A DNA stretch of 64,000 bases from an uncultured Eubacteriales bacterium (lineage in GTDB: Bacteria > Bacillota > Clostridia > Oscillospirales > Acutalibacteraceae), in the NCBI GenBank assembly GCA_934695425.1, contig CAKUVH010000003.1:1-64000 (forward strand), in the 5' to 3' direction. Under the pieces are notes generated by a model. The model was given only the letters and a program-made list of their open reading frames with translations. It searched no databases and had not been told where the DNA came from. This document shows positions 42,479 to 51,813 of this stretch, in pieces (the first letter of the stretch is position 1; each line of letters begins with the position of its first letter). A program made the translations under genes and the position numbers.

Positions 42479-43828
42479 TTATCCGAGATAAGAAAACCCT
42501 TTGTCAATTTTCTGGAATCGTTGTTTTATTCCATTATTCCATATTTGAGTGCAGATTTCCTCTTTGTTTCTGTTATCTCTGAATTTGGCACAAGCGCAAA
42601 GTTCAAACATCGTACCAAGTTTGTGAAATGTTTTAATTTTTTCTTTGTCTACTTTCACATCCGAAATTTCATTATAACGGTCAATAATCTTTGAACATAA
42701 ATCATAGGGAATACCAAATGAGCCAATCGTCCCGGAAGTAAAATCATAGTAAATCGGCGCAACAGTATTTAAGGATTCAAAATCAATCAGTCCAAATGTT
42801 TTGGTTTCGAAATCGTAAACAATATTTTGAAGCCTTATATCTGTATGGGTAAGAGCAGAAATTTCATCGTTTGTATCACGTTTTTCAAAGTAGTCAATCA
42901 AATCGGTTAACGATTTCTGCTCTTCGGAATTCAGAGCTCCTGCGTCGTTCAAGTAATTATAAGCATCTTTTAGCGTAAAAACTCCCTCTTGACCTAGTTT
43001 GTACGGTGAAATTTCTCCCTTCTCTTTTTTATGGGTATATGATAAAAATTCAGCAAGACCGTTTGTGAACTTATCTCGTTCTTGTTCATCAAAATTTTCA
43101 AGAGTGTCTGAATCAATACTTTTGCCAAGATTTTCTTCTATGACAAAATCATCACTTATCTTTACGTAATTAGGAATTTTTAAGCTTCCATTATAATCAG
43201 CGTAGTACTTACGAATTTTTTCCTGCGTTTTTCTTTGCTGCTGTATCCAGCGCTCGGTACTTTGTGGGTTGTTGGGAATTTTCAAAATAAATTTTTTCCC
43301 TTGAGCGTTTTCCAAGTTATATGCCGTTGCGTAGCTGCCGCTCATTCCTTGAGAATCTGTAATTTTATATTCCGGTCCAATTTTACTTTGATAATATTCA
43401 AGTTCATCTTGACTTAAAATATTATTCCACATATTTTTTGCAGTTTTTATAACTTTCTTAGGTTCAGACTCCTTAATCGAAACATTACTTGAAGAGTTTA
43501 CGGGATTAATTGCAAAGGCCGAATTGTTTGCCATTCCTGTGATTCCCATTAAGGCAAGCAATCCTAAAGAGACGAATCTATTGTTCAGCTTACCGCCTGC
43601 GATCTTTTCTAAAAACTCATCACTGAGCGACTCTTGTTTCCTGTGTAAAAGCTCATTTAAATAATTAAAAATATCGTCAGAATTTACATTAAAACCATTT
43701 TTCTTTGCAATTGGAATAATTTTGTTTTCTATGAATTCCAAATCAAGTTTTTCGGATTTTAAATTTTGTAAAATATCATCACGATTTTTTAAAAATTCCA
43801 TAAATAATATTACGTTACAGTTGTACAT
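42479..43828 (-). CDS. Nif11-leader protein with kinase-like (APH) domain
   Basis: A 449-residue protein from the ATG at 43828, six bases after GGAAGGG. Residues 10-80 form a Nif11-like leader: FLKNRDDILQNLKSEK, AKKNGFNVNSDDI and LSDEFLEKIAGG, ending in a double glycine. A hydrophobic stretch with AFA (about 84-104) looks like a Sec signal peptide placed after the leader. The rest is an aminoglycoside-phosphotransferase/choline-kinase-like fold: a Lys in KKFILKI, the catalytic loop HTDIRLQN (about 322-329) and GLIDFES (about 347-353). It is a full kinase-like core that appears to be exported. Substrate unknown. An extended -10 promoter (TGGTATAAT, minus strand near 43868) suggests its own transcript. 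Confidence 0.75.
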   Translation of the reverse strand: MYNCNVILFMEFLKNRDDILQNLKSEKLDLEFIENKIIPIAKKNGFNVNSDDIFNYLNELLHRKQESLSDEFLEKIAGGKLNNRFVSLGLLALMGITGMANNSAFAINPVNSSSNVSIKESEPKKVIKTAKNMWNNILSQDELEYYQSKIGPEYKITDSQGMSGSYATAYNLENAQGKKFILKIPNNPQSTERWIQQQRKTQEKIRKYYADYNGSLKIPNYVKISDDFVIEENLGKSIDSDTLENFDEQERDKFTNGLAEFLSYTHKKEKGEISPYKLGQEGVFTLKDAYNYLNDAGALNSEEQKSLTDLIDYFEKRDTNDEISALTHTDIRLQNIVYDFETKTFGLIDFESLNTVAPIYYDFTSGTIGSFGIPYDLCSKIIDRYNEISDVKVDKEKIKTFHKLGTMFELCACAKFRDNRNKEEICTQIWNNGIKQRFQKIDKGFSYLG

Positions 43829-43896
43829 CCATCTCATCCCTTCCGCCGGTATCTTTATTTACTTTTCATTATACCATACCTTCATATTAAAATAAA

Positions 43897-45906
43897 TTAA
43901 GGAGCGTCAGACAGCGTCCATGTTATTGCTGTGGAGTAAGATTCATCCAGAATATCCTGCGGCGTGATGTCAAGCAGCATGCCCTGATTTTCAGACCACG
44001 TAATGGTAGTATCTGTGGGGGAGGAGACTGATTTTCCTGAATAAACTTTAGTTGGTTCGCTATCAATAACAAAGCTTTTACTATTTTCATCAATGAAAAC
44101 AAGAGCATCTTTTAAAGTGTGATTATTTGCCGAAGTAAATGGGGCTTTAATAGAAGCGTATAAATTCCAATCAGAGCTTTCCAATCTTGAATCGGAAATT
44201 ACTATAGACCAATCCGTATCTTGCCTCGGAACGACAGTTTTAATCGTAGGAATAACGATGTTTTTGAAAGCGATAACACTTGGAACAGTTTTGAATTCGA
44301 GCGCTCCCGTGTAAACAACAGTCAAAGTTTCAGACCTGTTTTTAAAATTATCGTTTGCAGTTACTACTACAGAAGTGTCAAGGGGAAGAGGTTCAGGTAA
44401 AGTCAGCGAGAAAGAGCCGGAAGAATCCGAAGTGCCTTCTATGCTTCTCATAACAGAGTCCAGCAAAAATTCAGCTTTTAAATTTGAAGAAGGATTAGTG
44501 ATCCCGGTAATATTAACAGAAACGTCAGAAATTGGATTAGTCTTAAGAGAAAGTTGTCCCATCGATAGCACTCTGACGTTTTGTAAATTGAATGTTTGCA
44601 AGCTTGGTGGTGTTTGAGAATCCGACGACGTCATATTAGTTGAAACCGCTGTTGTAGATGAGGTCGAAGTGGAGGCATCTATCTCTACATTGCTTTCATC
44701 TGATTTAGTCCAAATATAAAGAGGAGTGTCGGATAAAGTGCCGGCATCAGGGAAATCTTTTGCGGATAGCCAGTAATTTACAACTTCGGAATTTATATTT
44801 ACTTTTCCTGTGCCTGAAGTCCATCTGATTAAATTCCCGTTTTTATTGTAAAGCACTACACTTTTTGGATTATCAAATTTAACTGTTGACGTTCCTGCCA
44901 TTTGAAGAAGCGGAGCAGATGAAGATAAAGTGTTTGCGATGTACAAACTTGCACCGTCCGAAACCGTAAAATCTCCACTGCATCTAATTGTTCCTACTCC
45001 GGATTTAACAGCCGTTTGAGTTACTTTAAGGTTTGCATTTTTATCAATTAAAAAAGATTTTGCAAGCTGAGACGAACCCGTGTCATAAAACATTCCTCTG
45101 GGAGTGTTTATTGTAACATTAGCGCCTTTTTCTATTACTATATCCGGGCTGTAATCGCAGTAAAGAGTTTCTCTTGACTCGGACGTTATGCTAACATCTG
45201 CATTTTCTAAAATTTTAAAAGATGGATTTGCATATGTAAGCCAAAACATAGCATTACCCGTGCTGGTGTGTTGTATTGTTGTTTTTCCGCCGATTTCAAC
45301 TCGATTTACTTCTGCAAGTTCATTTGAAGGAGAAGCGTACCCCGAAGAAGTTTTAATAGTAATATTTGAGTCGATATATCTTACCATGCCTTGACGGTTA
45401 TAGCTTATTTGAGGGCCTGTATAATTGACATTTTGATAGGTTAAAGTAACGGATTTGGTGGAGCTTACTGCTTCAACGGCTACAATTCCATAGTAATTTT
45501 TCCCGACTATATCTACATTACACAAAGTAACATTTATTTCTGAAGTTGCAGATGCAATGTATATTGAGTTCGTAATTGACGCGGAATTCATATCTGTAAG
45601 AGTATGACGCGTGGTAACACCTTGTTCATTTGTATATGTTCCGTTTATGGTCAGATTGGTTTTGGCGGGCGGGAAATTGATTCTTGCCGTTATTTCTATA
45701 TCTGCGTTTAAATAAATTGTATCATAGCTGTTATCCCCGGTGATTGCTGCGGCGAGTTCATTATAATTATTTACGACTACACTCGTTTCGTCAGCAGTTG
45801 CATCTAACGCCGATACATTTTGAAAATCAGAATCTGAACTTTTGCTCATAAAAATAAACAAAGGCAAAAGAATGATTAAAACTATACTTAAAGCTTTATA
45901 TTTCAA
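43897..45906 (-). CDS. Large WxL-domain surface protein
   Basis: A 669-residue exported protein with a TTG start after AGGAGG. The N-terminal signal segment (about 5-22) is followed by a right-handed beta-helix or pectate-lyase-like adhesive region (about 45-370) with many Ile/Val/Asn ladder repeats. A Ser/Thr linker and Ig-like modules follow. The end is a WxL domain: DWSIVISDSRL with the first Trp motif and AITWTLSDAP at the extreme C-terminus, which binds peptidoglycan non-covalently. It is third in an operon with a small WxL protein and a DUF916/DUF3324 partner, the normal composition of a Csc/WxL cluster. Likely role: surface complex for binding polysaccharide or host ligands. Confidence 0.85.
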   Translation of the reverse strand: MKYKALSIVLIILLPLFIFMSKSSDSDFQNVSALDATADETSVVVNNYNELAAAITGDNSYDTIYLNADIEITARINFPPAKTNLTINGTYTNEQGVTTRHTLTDMNSASITNSIYIASATSEINVTLCNVDIVGKNYYGIVAVEAVSSTKSVTLTYQNVNYTGPQISYNRQGMVRYIDSNITIKTSSGYASPSNELAEVNRVEIGGKTTIQHTSTGNAMFWLTYANPSFKILENADVSITSESRETLYCDYSPDIVIEKGANVTINTPRGMFYDTGSSQLAKSFLIDKNANLKVTQTAVKSGVGTIRCSGDFTVSDGASLYIANTLSSSAPLLQMAGTSTVKFDNPKSVVLYNKNGNLIRWTSGTGKVNINSEVVNYWLSAKDFPDAGTLSDTPLYIWTKSDESNVEIDASTSTSSTTAVSTNMTSSDSQTPPSLQTFNLQNVRVLSMGQLSLKTNPISDVSVNITGITNPSSNLKAEFLLDSVMRSIEGTSDSSGSFSLTLPEPLPLDTSVVVTANDNFKNRSETLTVVYTGALEFKTVPSVIAFKNIVIPTIKTVVPRQDTDWSIVISDSRLESSDWNLYASIKAPFTSANNHTLKDALVFIDENSKSFVIDSEPTKVYSGKSVSSPTDTTITWSENQGMLLDITPQDILDESYSTAITWTLSDAP

Positions 45907-45936
45907 GAGAAAACCTCCTGTGCTAATTTAAAAAAT

Positions 45937-45976
45937 AAAAATCAAGAATCTTCACTTAAGTTGAATTCCTGATTTT
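45937..45976 (-). terminator. Intercistronic hairpin in the WxL operon
   Basis: AAAATCA (45937-45943) pairs with TGATTTT (45970-45976) around an inner GAAT/ATTC stem, between the WxL-interacting protein gene and the large WxL gene. It may be a leaky terminator that lowers expression of the last gene. Confidence 0.45.
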
Positions 45977-45989
45977 GAATCTTTAAATT

Positions 45990-47030
45990 TTAATCTTTTT
46001 TGCTTTTACAAAAACATTTGCATTTACATCTGCAACCGATTATGAACGATAAAAACACTACCAAAATCAGTACCAATAGACCCAAAATAATATAAACCCA
46101 ATTCGGAACAGAATTAATAATGTCAACAGCGTCTTTATTAGTTTCATTTGCTTGCTCCGGAGTTATTGTAAAATCTTCATCCCACTCCCAAAAATATTCT
46201 TCGTTTTGCGCTACCACATGAACTCTGTAATCTCCTGACTTGAATTTTTGATTTTGCCAATCGATCATAAAGTCAAAATTGGAATTTGGAGCCATTTTTA
46301 TGTTTTCTTTCTCTGCGAATTTATAAATCTCCGAACTGCCCTTTTTGTAAACGGTTCCCGAAATTTTAAGACTCGGAATTATAACAGGAGTGTCGTTTTG
46401 GAGATTTATCGCAAGACTCGTATGATAATTTGCAAGTGTGGGCTTTACGTATTTTAAATTCATATTAGCTTTGACTTCATTATCATTTTCAGAAAGCATA
46501 ACGCCTACAACGTATTGATATTCATTTTCTACTTGGGCGGAAATTTGCTCTTCGTTTGCATATTTAGAACCATCCTCTGCTTTTGTAAAAACAAGCCCGC
46601 CTAAAATAATCCCGTCGTAAGACTCTGTCGGCATGTTAAGTAACGCAGTTGCTGTTACAAAGTCTCCTGCCGGAACTGTGTACTCGCTTTTTTCTAATTT
46701 AAGAATATCCGAAAGCGGATACTTTAAGCTTTCATCGTAGTTTGTGAGATTAGTATAGCTTATGAATCCGTTTCGGCATGTTGTCGCAGGAGTTACCATG
46801 GCCTTTACTTTAATTTCGTGATTTTTATTATTGAAAATTTTTACCTTTAATTCTTGCGAACTTGAAGGCGCAACTTTTAAATCAAAATAGCTAAGATTTT
46901 TATTAATTTGATTTTCCGGAATCACAGAAGAAACAGAAAAATAAACTCCTTCATTCGCAAACACAGAAATTGCTGAGAAAATGCCTAAAAAAGTAAACAC
47001 AAAAAAATATAAAAGCCTTCTTTTAATCAT
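45990..47030 (-). CDS. WxL-interacting protein (DUF916-DUF3324)
   Basis: A 346-residue membrane-anchored protein. After a signal peptide (1-25), the DUF916 part (about 28-150) has YFDLKVAPSSSQELKVKIFN and the DUF3324 part (about 170-300) has NEYQYVVGVMLSEND and NLKYVKPTLAN. The C-terminus has a transmembrane helix (about 312-335) and a Cys/Lys-rich tail (CRCKCKCFCKSKKD). Such proteins bind WxL domains and peptidoglycan and hold the surface complex. It lies 23 bases after the small WxL gene. The unusual cluster of five cysteines inside the membrane or just behind it might be lipid-modified or bind metal. Confidence 0.88.
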   Translation of the reverse strand: MIKRRLLYFFVFTFLGIFSAISVFANEGVYFSVSSVIPENQINKNLSYFDLKVAPSSSQELKVKIFNNKNHEIKVKAMVTPATTCRNGFISYTNLTNYDESLKYPLSDILKLEKSEYTVPAGDFVTATALLNMPTESYDGIILGGLVFTKAEDGSKYANEEQISAQVENEYQYVVGVMLSENDNEVKANMNLKYVKPTLANYHTSLAINLQNDTPVIIPSLKISGTVYKKGSSEIYKFAEKENIKMAPNSNFDFMIDWQNQKFKSGDYRVHVVAQNEEYFWEWDEDFTITPEQANETNKDAVDIINSVPNWVYIILGLLVLILVVFLSFIIGCRCKCKCFCKSKKD

Positions 47031-47053
47031 TTGGTATCCTCCGATACGTAGTT

Positions 47054-47737
47054 TTAAATGGGCGCGTCAGCTAAGGTCCAAGTTATGGTAGAAGTATGGG
47101 TTTTGGCTGTTGCGCTTCCTGATGGAACGGTTAATGTAACATTATCATTGGATGTCGCAGTAGTTTCCGTTGGATACCATCTGTCTATCCAGGTTCCGAG
47201 CCCTGAATTTTCGGAAGCTACAAAAACAGTTGCTTCTGCATTATCCGTAGTCAAAATGACAGGATTCGAGGGTGTGGGCTTGGTTGCCGATGTGTTCGCA
47301 GAAAGAGCATAACCACCTTTAAGAGAAATCGTGGAGCCTTTAAGACTATCTCCGGTCCCGTCATTAAATGGTGTTGCTTTTGCAATTACATTCCAGCCTG
47401 CTCCTGTCCCTCGGATATCAGTTACTTGAACAAATGGCTTTAGTTCACTGGCGTTGTATACTTGCTGCGAGCCGGATATAGGTTGGCTTCCAAACGTAAT
47501 ATTTGGTACATAGTCAATGCTAAGCGGTCCGGCTTCTCCTGTTCCTTGGCCGGGTGGGTCTAATGGCTTGCTTGGGTCATCAGGGTCCACAGGGCTAGTC
47601 GGCTCTGTGCCCGGAGTAAAAGTCACCGTTGCTTCAGAAGTAACTGTCGAAACCGTAGCTGCCAGTATCGGAAACGAAAAACAAGACAGCGAAAAACCAC
47701 AAGCGCACAAAAACGCTACTATAGTTCTTTTTTTCAT
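47054..47737 (-). CDS. Small WxL-domain surface protein
   Basis: A 227-residue secreted protein with a signal peptide (1-26), TATVTFTPGTEPTSP-type linker rich in Pro/Asp, and a WxL domain: GAGWNVIAKATPF with the first Trp motif and STITWTLADAPI at the C-terminus. It is the first gene of the WxL operon (GGAGG before ATG) and is close in layout to classical WxL proteins of lactic acid bacteria and enterococci. It would be held non-covalently at the wall together with the DUF916/DUF3324 partner. Confidence 0.9.
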   Translation of the reverse strand: MKKRTIVAFLCACGFSLSCFSFPILAATVSTVTSEATVTFTPGTEPTSPVDPDDPSKPLDPPGQGTGEAGPLSIDYVPNITFGSQPISGSQQVYNASELKPFVQVTDIRGTGAGWNVIAKATPFNDGTGDSLKGSTISLKGGYALSANTSATKPTPSNPVILTTDNAEATVFVASENSGLGTWIDRWYPTETTATSNDNVTLTVPSGSATAKTHTSTITWTLADAPI

Positions 47738-47844
47738 AATAAATTCTTACCTCCATAATTTTATTATAATTTGCTTAATAATGGTCCCTGGCTATAGTAT
47801 GCGATATTATGGATTCTTGTGATGTGATAACTCACCATTCGAAG

Positions 47845-47851
47845 TTCGACA
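47845..47851. promoter_or_regulatory. Spo0A-box-like TTCGACA between WxL operon and the Pro-rich gene
   Basis: TTCGACA is the complement of the Spo0A box TGTCGAA. It lies 108 bases upstream of the small WxL gene start. A 7-base match occurs by chance at a low but real rate, so this is only suggestive. Confidence 0.3.
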
Positions 47852-47905
47852 TGAAACTATCATATTTTTTAATTTTAAAAAATATAAAAAATTAACATAA
47901 TACAC

Positions 47906-47934
47906 TTGACAACAGGATAATATATATTTATAAT
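47906..47934 (+). promoter_or_regulatory. Promoter of the Pro-rich giant protein gene
   Basis: TTGACA (47906-47911), a 17-base spacer and TATAAT (47929-47934), a consensus promoter with a leader of about 105 bases. Confidence 0.8.
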
Positions 47935-48045
47935 TAATAAAAAGATTGATATTTAGGATGTGATTTAAAATCACAAAAATAATTTTGATATCAAATTGCC
48001 TGTTGGCAATGTGGATATAAATACTGAAATAAGGGAGAGATTAAT

Positions 48046-51000
48046 ATGGCATTGGATGTGAAACTTAAAGAACTAATTGATAAAGCTATAAATAGCGGGT
48101 ATGTACAAGGCGTGCAAGGCGAAACAGATTTGGATGCTGCTAAAGATTTTTGTAACAAGTTAGATGAAGTCTACAAAGGAAAAGGAAAAGGTCCCTACTA
48201 CTTTCCGTTGGGAAAAGATGCAGGGTTAGAAGACATATTAAAAAAATCTAGAGCGTTGGTGGGAGCCCTCGATAGTCTTAATACTAACGAAGGCAAAAGA
48301 ACCCCACCACCACCGGCAAACTCGCCATGGAGGGCACCAGCAGGCCGACCTCCAGTTCAGCCGCCACAGGTGCCGCAAGTAGGCCGCGCACCAGCTGCGG
48401 CACCAGTAAACCAGCCACGGGGGACAAAATGGAAACCAACATCAGGAAAGCCATCAGAGATTACACTTCAAGGACGAATTAGTCAAGCTATAAAGAATGG
48501 TTATGTACAAAAGGATCTTATCACTGCCTCGGGTAGTAATAATGCTTTGGAAATTGGTAAATTTTTTTATGAAAAGTTATGCGAAACACTCAAGATACCC
48601 ACAGCAGAATTGAAGGTAGGAGAAGATGAACAAGAAACTTTAGATAACATAATTGATAAATCTGAAGAATTGATGGCAAAACTGGACAATCTTAATACTA
48701 GCAAAAACAAAAATGTCGACAGCGCTAGTGCCAGCGCACAAGAAACCCCGCCGCCGCCACCAGCAGGCCCACCACAGGTGCCACAACGGACTACGCAACC
48801 AGCGCCGCCACCAGCAGGCCCACCACAGGTGCCACAACGGACTACGCAACCAGCGCCGCCAAGAAGCCAACCCGTATTTCAGCAACAGATGTCACCAAAT
48901 GGTGATAATTCACGGGCACAAGGAAGCCAACCTGCAGCTGCGACACCAACAAGAGAACCTCGAGTAAAACTTGGCCCGCCGCCTCTTCCGGCGACACAAG
49001 GAGTCCAAGCGCCAGTTCAGCCAGGCGGTATAAACACTCCGAATGAACCGGCGATTGATATTCCTCCACCTCCGGGTGACAGAGGAGAGTTTATTCCTCC
49101 ACCGCCACTTAGTGGTTTGCCTCAAAACAATAATAATAGATTTAATACAATGCCACGGACGGAAAGCGCAAATGCTGGTGTACACTTTGAAAATGGAGGT
49201 TATCCGCAGGATGGTATTAATAATAACGAAAATGAAGTTGATGCTAGCCCCCAAGTAGCATCCGAACCTTCAAAAGATGGTAGCGTTTCTGTTGATTCCA
49301 AAGAAACAGATACCCCAAAAACGGATGATCTCCCAAAAAAGAGCAAAAATCCATTCAAATGGCTTGGAAATAAAATTTTTAATGGTAAGAAGAAGGATCA
49401 AGAGGAGTCCATGGATCAGGAGGTAATAAACCTTAGGAATCAGCTCCTGGGTCTGTATGATCTTATTGAAAGTTGTAAATGTGCAGGAAATATAGATCTG
49501 AAAGAAATTAAAGTAGATAGAAAAACTTTGGAAAAATGTAGGAACAAAGGCGACGTTGTAGATAAGACGATAGAATTAATTTTTCAATTATATTTAGCTA
49601 CCAAGTGGGCACCGATATCCATATTGTGTGAAGAAATCAGTGCGGAGGAAATTTCAAGTCAGATCGAAGAATGTTATGGAATGGTTCGTGCATTATCAGA
49701 AAATGACAAAGTAAAAATTAAAGAATTTGTTACAAAGGCACAAACAAAAGGATTTTTAGAAAGTAAAGCAATAGGAGAAGCCGGAGAAAAGCTTAAAAAT
49801 TGCTATAATAGTTATAATCAAAAAGTTTTTGGAGATGATCAAATAGAATTTAACCCTCCGCAAACTTTGAAGGATCTGTTAGATGAAATGAGAGTATTGG
49901 AGAAAGGACTTAGAAAATATTTTTATAATGGAAAGAATAGCAAGGAGAATCTTGGCAAAGTAGATGGAGATAGGGTAGCGATAGATTTACTTAGTGAAAA
50001 GTGTAACTCTGATGCTTCTATTCCTGACGATGAACTAAAATCAATATTCGAAAGTATTAATGGAATTTTGGGAAGAGCTGAAAATTTTATTTCTAGTCTA
50101 AAGGCTTCTGAAGAGTTTTTTGAAATTTTTAATACAAAAATGCAAAGACTTTGTTCTGCGTTCAACGAAAGAGTTTCTAAGGAAGAGGAAATTACGTACG
50201 ATCCTTCTGAAGCTGGGGAGAGTTTAAAAACTTTATTGAAAAAAATATCGAGTTGCTGGAAAAAAAGTGATTTGCAACATTATTCCGGTAAGGTAAAAGC
50301 CGCAGAAGAAAAATTAGGAAAAGTTGATACGGCTGTAGAGTATATGAAAAAAAATCAATTCAAAGAAGTCAGTAAGCTATTTAAAGATATTGAAAGTTTA
50401 ATAAGGGAGTTACCTTTCACCAAAGATAAAGCAAAAGCACGTCAAGAAAGCATTGAAAAATTTTTAGAAAGTTATTTAGAGAGGGTCGAGACCTTATCAT
50501 CAAGGACCATACAGGTTATGAAGAATGCCGGAGAAAAAGAAGAAGTTGCAAGTCTTGAGAAAATCAAATTTAATGGTGAAGTTTCTAGGTATAAGTCAAA
50601 TTTGATCATGCTAGATGAAAATATGAAAAAAGTATGTGACCTTATGGTGAAAAAATTAAGTCGAGAAGGAGAGTATGTTTTTAAGAGAGGATGGAAAAAA
50701 TTAGATGCATCTGAGTCTACCGAAAATATTAAAATAACACTTAAAAAAAATCTTAAATGTTTTATTAAGCTTGTTTCAATGATTGAAAAAAAACGAAAAG
50801 ATATAAAAGAATTAAATGAAAACTTCGAGAATATCGGTAAAAGTTCAGTTGAAAAGGCAGCTCGTAAATTAGGAAGAAAAGCAGCAAAGACCGGTAAGAG
50901 GATAGCAAAAACAAGCAAGAGATTAGGCGAAAAATTAAGCATAAAACTAGGATTAAAGAAAGTTGAACTTGACAAAACTAACGTAGAAAAGTGTTTTAAA

Positions 51001-51552
51001 GATGCTGGCGGCTATTTTAAAAAGGCCTGCGAATCTGCAGAAAAAGAGAAGGATTCTAAGAAAAAAGACAAACACTTTACAGCGTCAGATCTTATCAAAA
51101 ATTTTAGTATTTTGAAGAAGACTGATTGGTATAAAAAATTCAAAGAGATGTTGAATGATAAAGCTATAAAGGCAAAAAAAGGTAATAAAGGTAGTATACT
51201 GGCCAGCAAACTACTTATAAGTTTTCTTGGGCTAGGAAATGCTGAAAATGTTAAAGCAGCTTGTAATGCACTTCTAAAAAATGGGATTCTGTTAATGGAA
51301 AAACAAGGAAAAACTTGTGATTATGTAAAAAGTCAATGCACAGGAGATGTAAACCGAGGAACAGTATACAATGCTCTTAAGAAAAAACTTGTTACTGATT
51401 ATAAAGTAATTGATTCTACTAAATTTGACAATGCGGCTAATCATTTTACTGACGATCTGTGGCCTGATCCTGCTAAAAAAAGCGCTCCAGCTGCTGAACC
51501 AGAGGAAACCAAGCAACAGCAAGGGGGGGGCGACACCACAGGCTATTTCTAA
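48046..51552 (+). CDS. Large proline-rich helical protein without signal peptide
   Basis: A 1,168-residue protein I cannot assign. Two related N-terminal modules of about 75 residues (about 5-85 and 140-225; LKELIDKAINSGYVQG and LQGRISQAIKNGYVQK, each ending DxLNT) are followed by formin-like proline-rich segments (about 230-360), an acidic linker, a long mostly helical, Lys/Glu-rich body (about 440-1000) and a C-terminal domain (about 1015-1145). No Sec signal, membrane helix or wall anchor is present. The Pro-rich part is G+C-rich against its neighbours and contains two exact 51-bp repeats. The frame ends at a G8 tract at 51523-51530; with seven G it would gain a 90-residue Pro-rich tail to 51799. 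A non-Sec effector or cytoskeleton-like protein is possible but unproven. Confidence 0.75.
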   Translation: MALDVKLKELIDKAINSGYVQGVQGETDLDAAKDFCNKLDEVYKGKGKGPYYFPLGKDAGLEDILKKSRALVGALDSLNTNEGKRTPPPPANSPWRAPAGRPPVQPPQVPQVGRAPAAAPVNQPRGTKWKPTSGKPSEITLQGRISQAIKNGYVQKDLITASGSNNALEIGKFFYEKLCETLKIPTAELKVGEDEQETLDNIIDKSEELMAKLDNLNTSKNKNVDSASASAQETPPPPPAGPPQVPQRTTQPAPPPAGPPQVPQRTTQPAPPRSQPVFQQQMSPNGDNSRAQGSQPAAATPTREPRVKLGPPPLPATQGVQAPVQPGGINTPNEPAIDIPPPPGDRGEFIPPPPLSGLPQNNNNRFNTMPRTESANAGVHFENGGYPQDGINNNENEVDASPQVASEPSKDGSVSVDSKETDTPKTDDLPKKSKNPFKWLGNKIFNGKKKDQEESMDQEVINLRNQLLGLYDLIESCKCAGNIDLKEIKVDRKTLEKCRNKGDVVDKTIELIFQLYLATKWAPISILCEEISAEEISSQIEECYGMVRALSENDKVKIKEFVTKAQTKGFLESKAIGEAGEKLKNCYNSYNQKVFGDDQIEFNPPQTLKDLLDEMRVLEKGLRKYFYNGKNSKENLGKVDGDRVAIDLLSEKCNSDASIPDDELKSIFESINGILGRAENFISSLKASEEFFEIFNTKMQRLCSAFNERVSKEEEITYDPSEAGESLKTLLKKISSCWKKSDLQHYSGKVKAAEEKLGKVDTAVEYMKKNQFKEVSKLFKDIESLIRELPFTKDKAKARQESIEKFLESYLERVETLSSRTIQVMKNAGEKEEVASLEKIKFNGEVSRYKSNLIMLDENMKKVCDLMVKKLSREGEYVFKRGWKKLDASESTENIKITLKKNLKCFIKLVSMIEKKRKDIKELNENFENIGKSSVEKAARKLGRKAAKTGKRIAKTSKRLGEKLSIKLGLKKVELDKTNVEKCFKDAGGYFKKACESAEKEKDSKKKDKHFTASDLIKNFSILKKTDWYKKFKEMLNDKAIKAKKGNKGSILASKLLISFLGLGNAENVKAACNALLKNGILLMEKQGKTCDYVKSQCTGDVNRGTVYNALKKKLVTDYKVIDSTKFDNAANHFTDDLWPDPAKKSAPAAEPEETKQQQGGGDTTGYF
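48753..48854 (+). repeat. Two exact 51-bp tandem repeats, Pro-rich
   Basis: Units 48753-48803 and 48804-48854 are identical and encode PPPAGPPQVPQRTTQPA. The period keeps the frame, so copy number can change without breaking the gene. Confidence 0.9.
51523..51530 (+). repeat. G8 homopolymer near the 3' end of the Pro-rich gene
   Basis: Eight G end the protein as QQQGGGDTTGYF. Seven (or ten) G continue into GGATPQAISKRQFPAF and on to the stop at 51799. It is a candidate slipped-strand switch of the C-terminal tail. Confidence 0.75.
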
Positions 51553-51799
51553 GAGACAGTTCCCAGCCTTCATGTCAAGGCGTGCACCAACTCCCGAGGA
51601 GTATAAGAATGGGAAGCCTTATGGAGTTCCGAGCGATGCGCAATCGCCAACGCCAATATCTCAAGATTCGTCGATGCCAGCAGCGACGAAGGCTACATTA
51701 CCACCACCTCCTCCAATACGGACATCTGAAGGGCGTCCTTCTACGCCTCTGCCGCCACCTTCGTCACCTTTTCCTGGAAATGGTCAATCAGGGCAATAA
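51531..51799 (+). CDS. Alternative Pro-rich C-terminal tail of the giant protein
   Basis: About 89 codons in the frame one base off the main gene. They encode RRAPTPEEYKNGKPYGVP, PISQDSSMPAATKATLPPPP and a Ser/Pro-rich end (PLPPPSSPFPGNGQSGQ). Composition and Pro-rich style match the body of the upstream protein, and there is no ribosome binding site or start of its own, so I read it as the same gene's C-terminus, out of frame at G8. It is followed 15 bases later by a terminator, as a true gene end would be. Confidence 0.68.
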
Positions 51800-51813
51800 T
51801 AATTATAAATTCA

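Noticed and set aside
50472..50975. 167-codon Phe/Ser-rich frame antisense to the Pro-rich giant protein gene
   Set aside because: It is the complement of Lys/Glu-rich helical coding sequence, with no start signal; a typical shadow frame.
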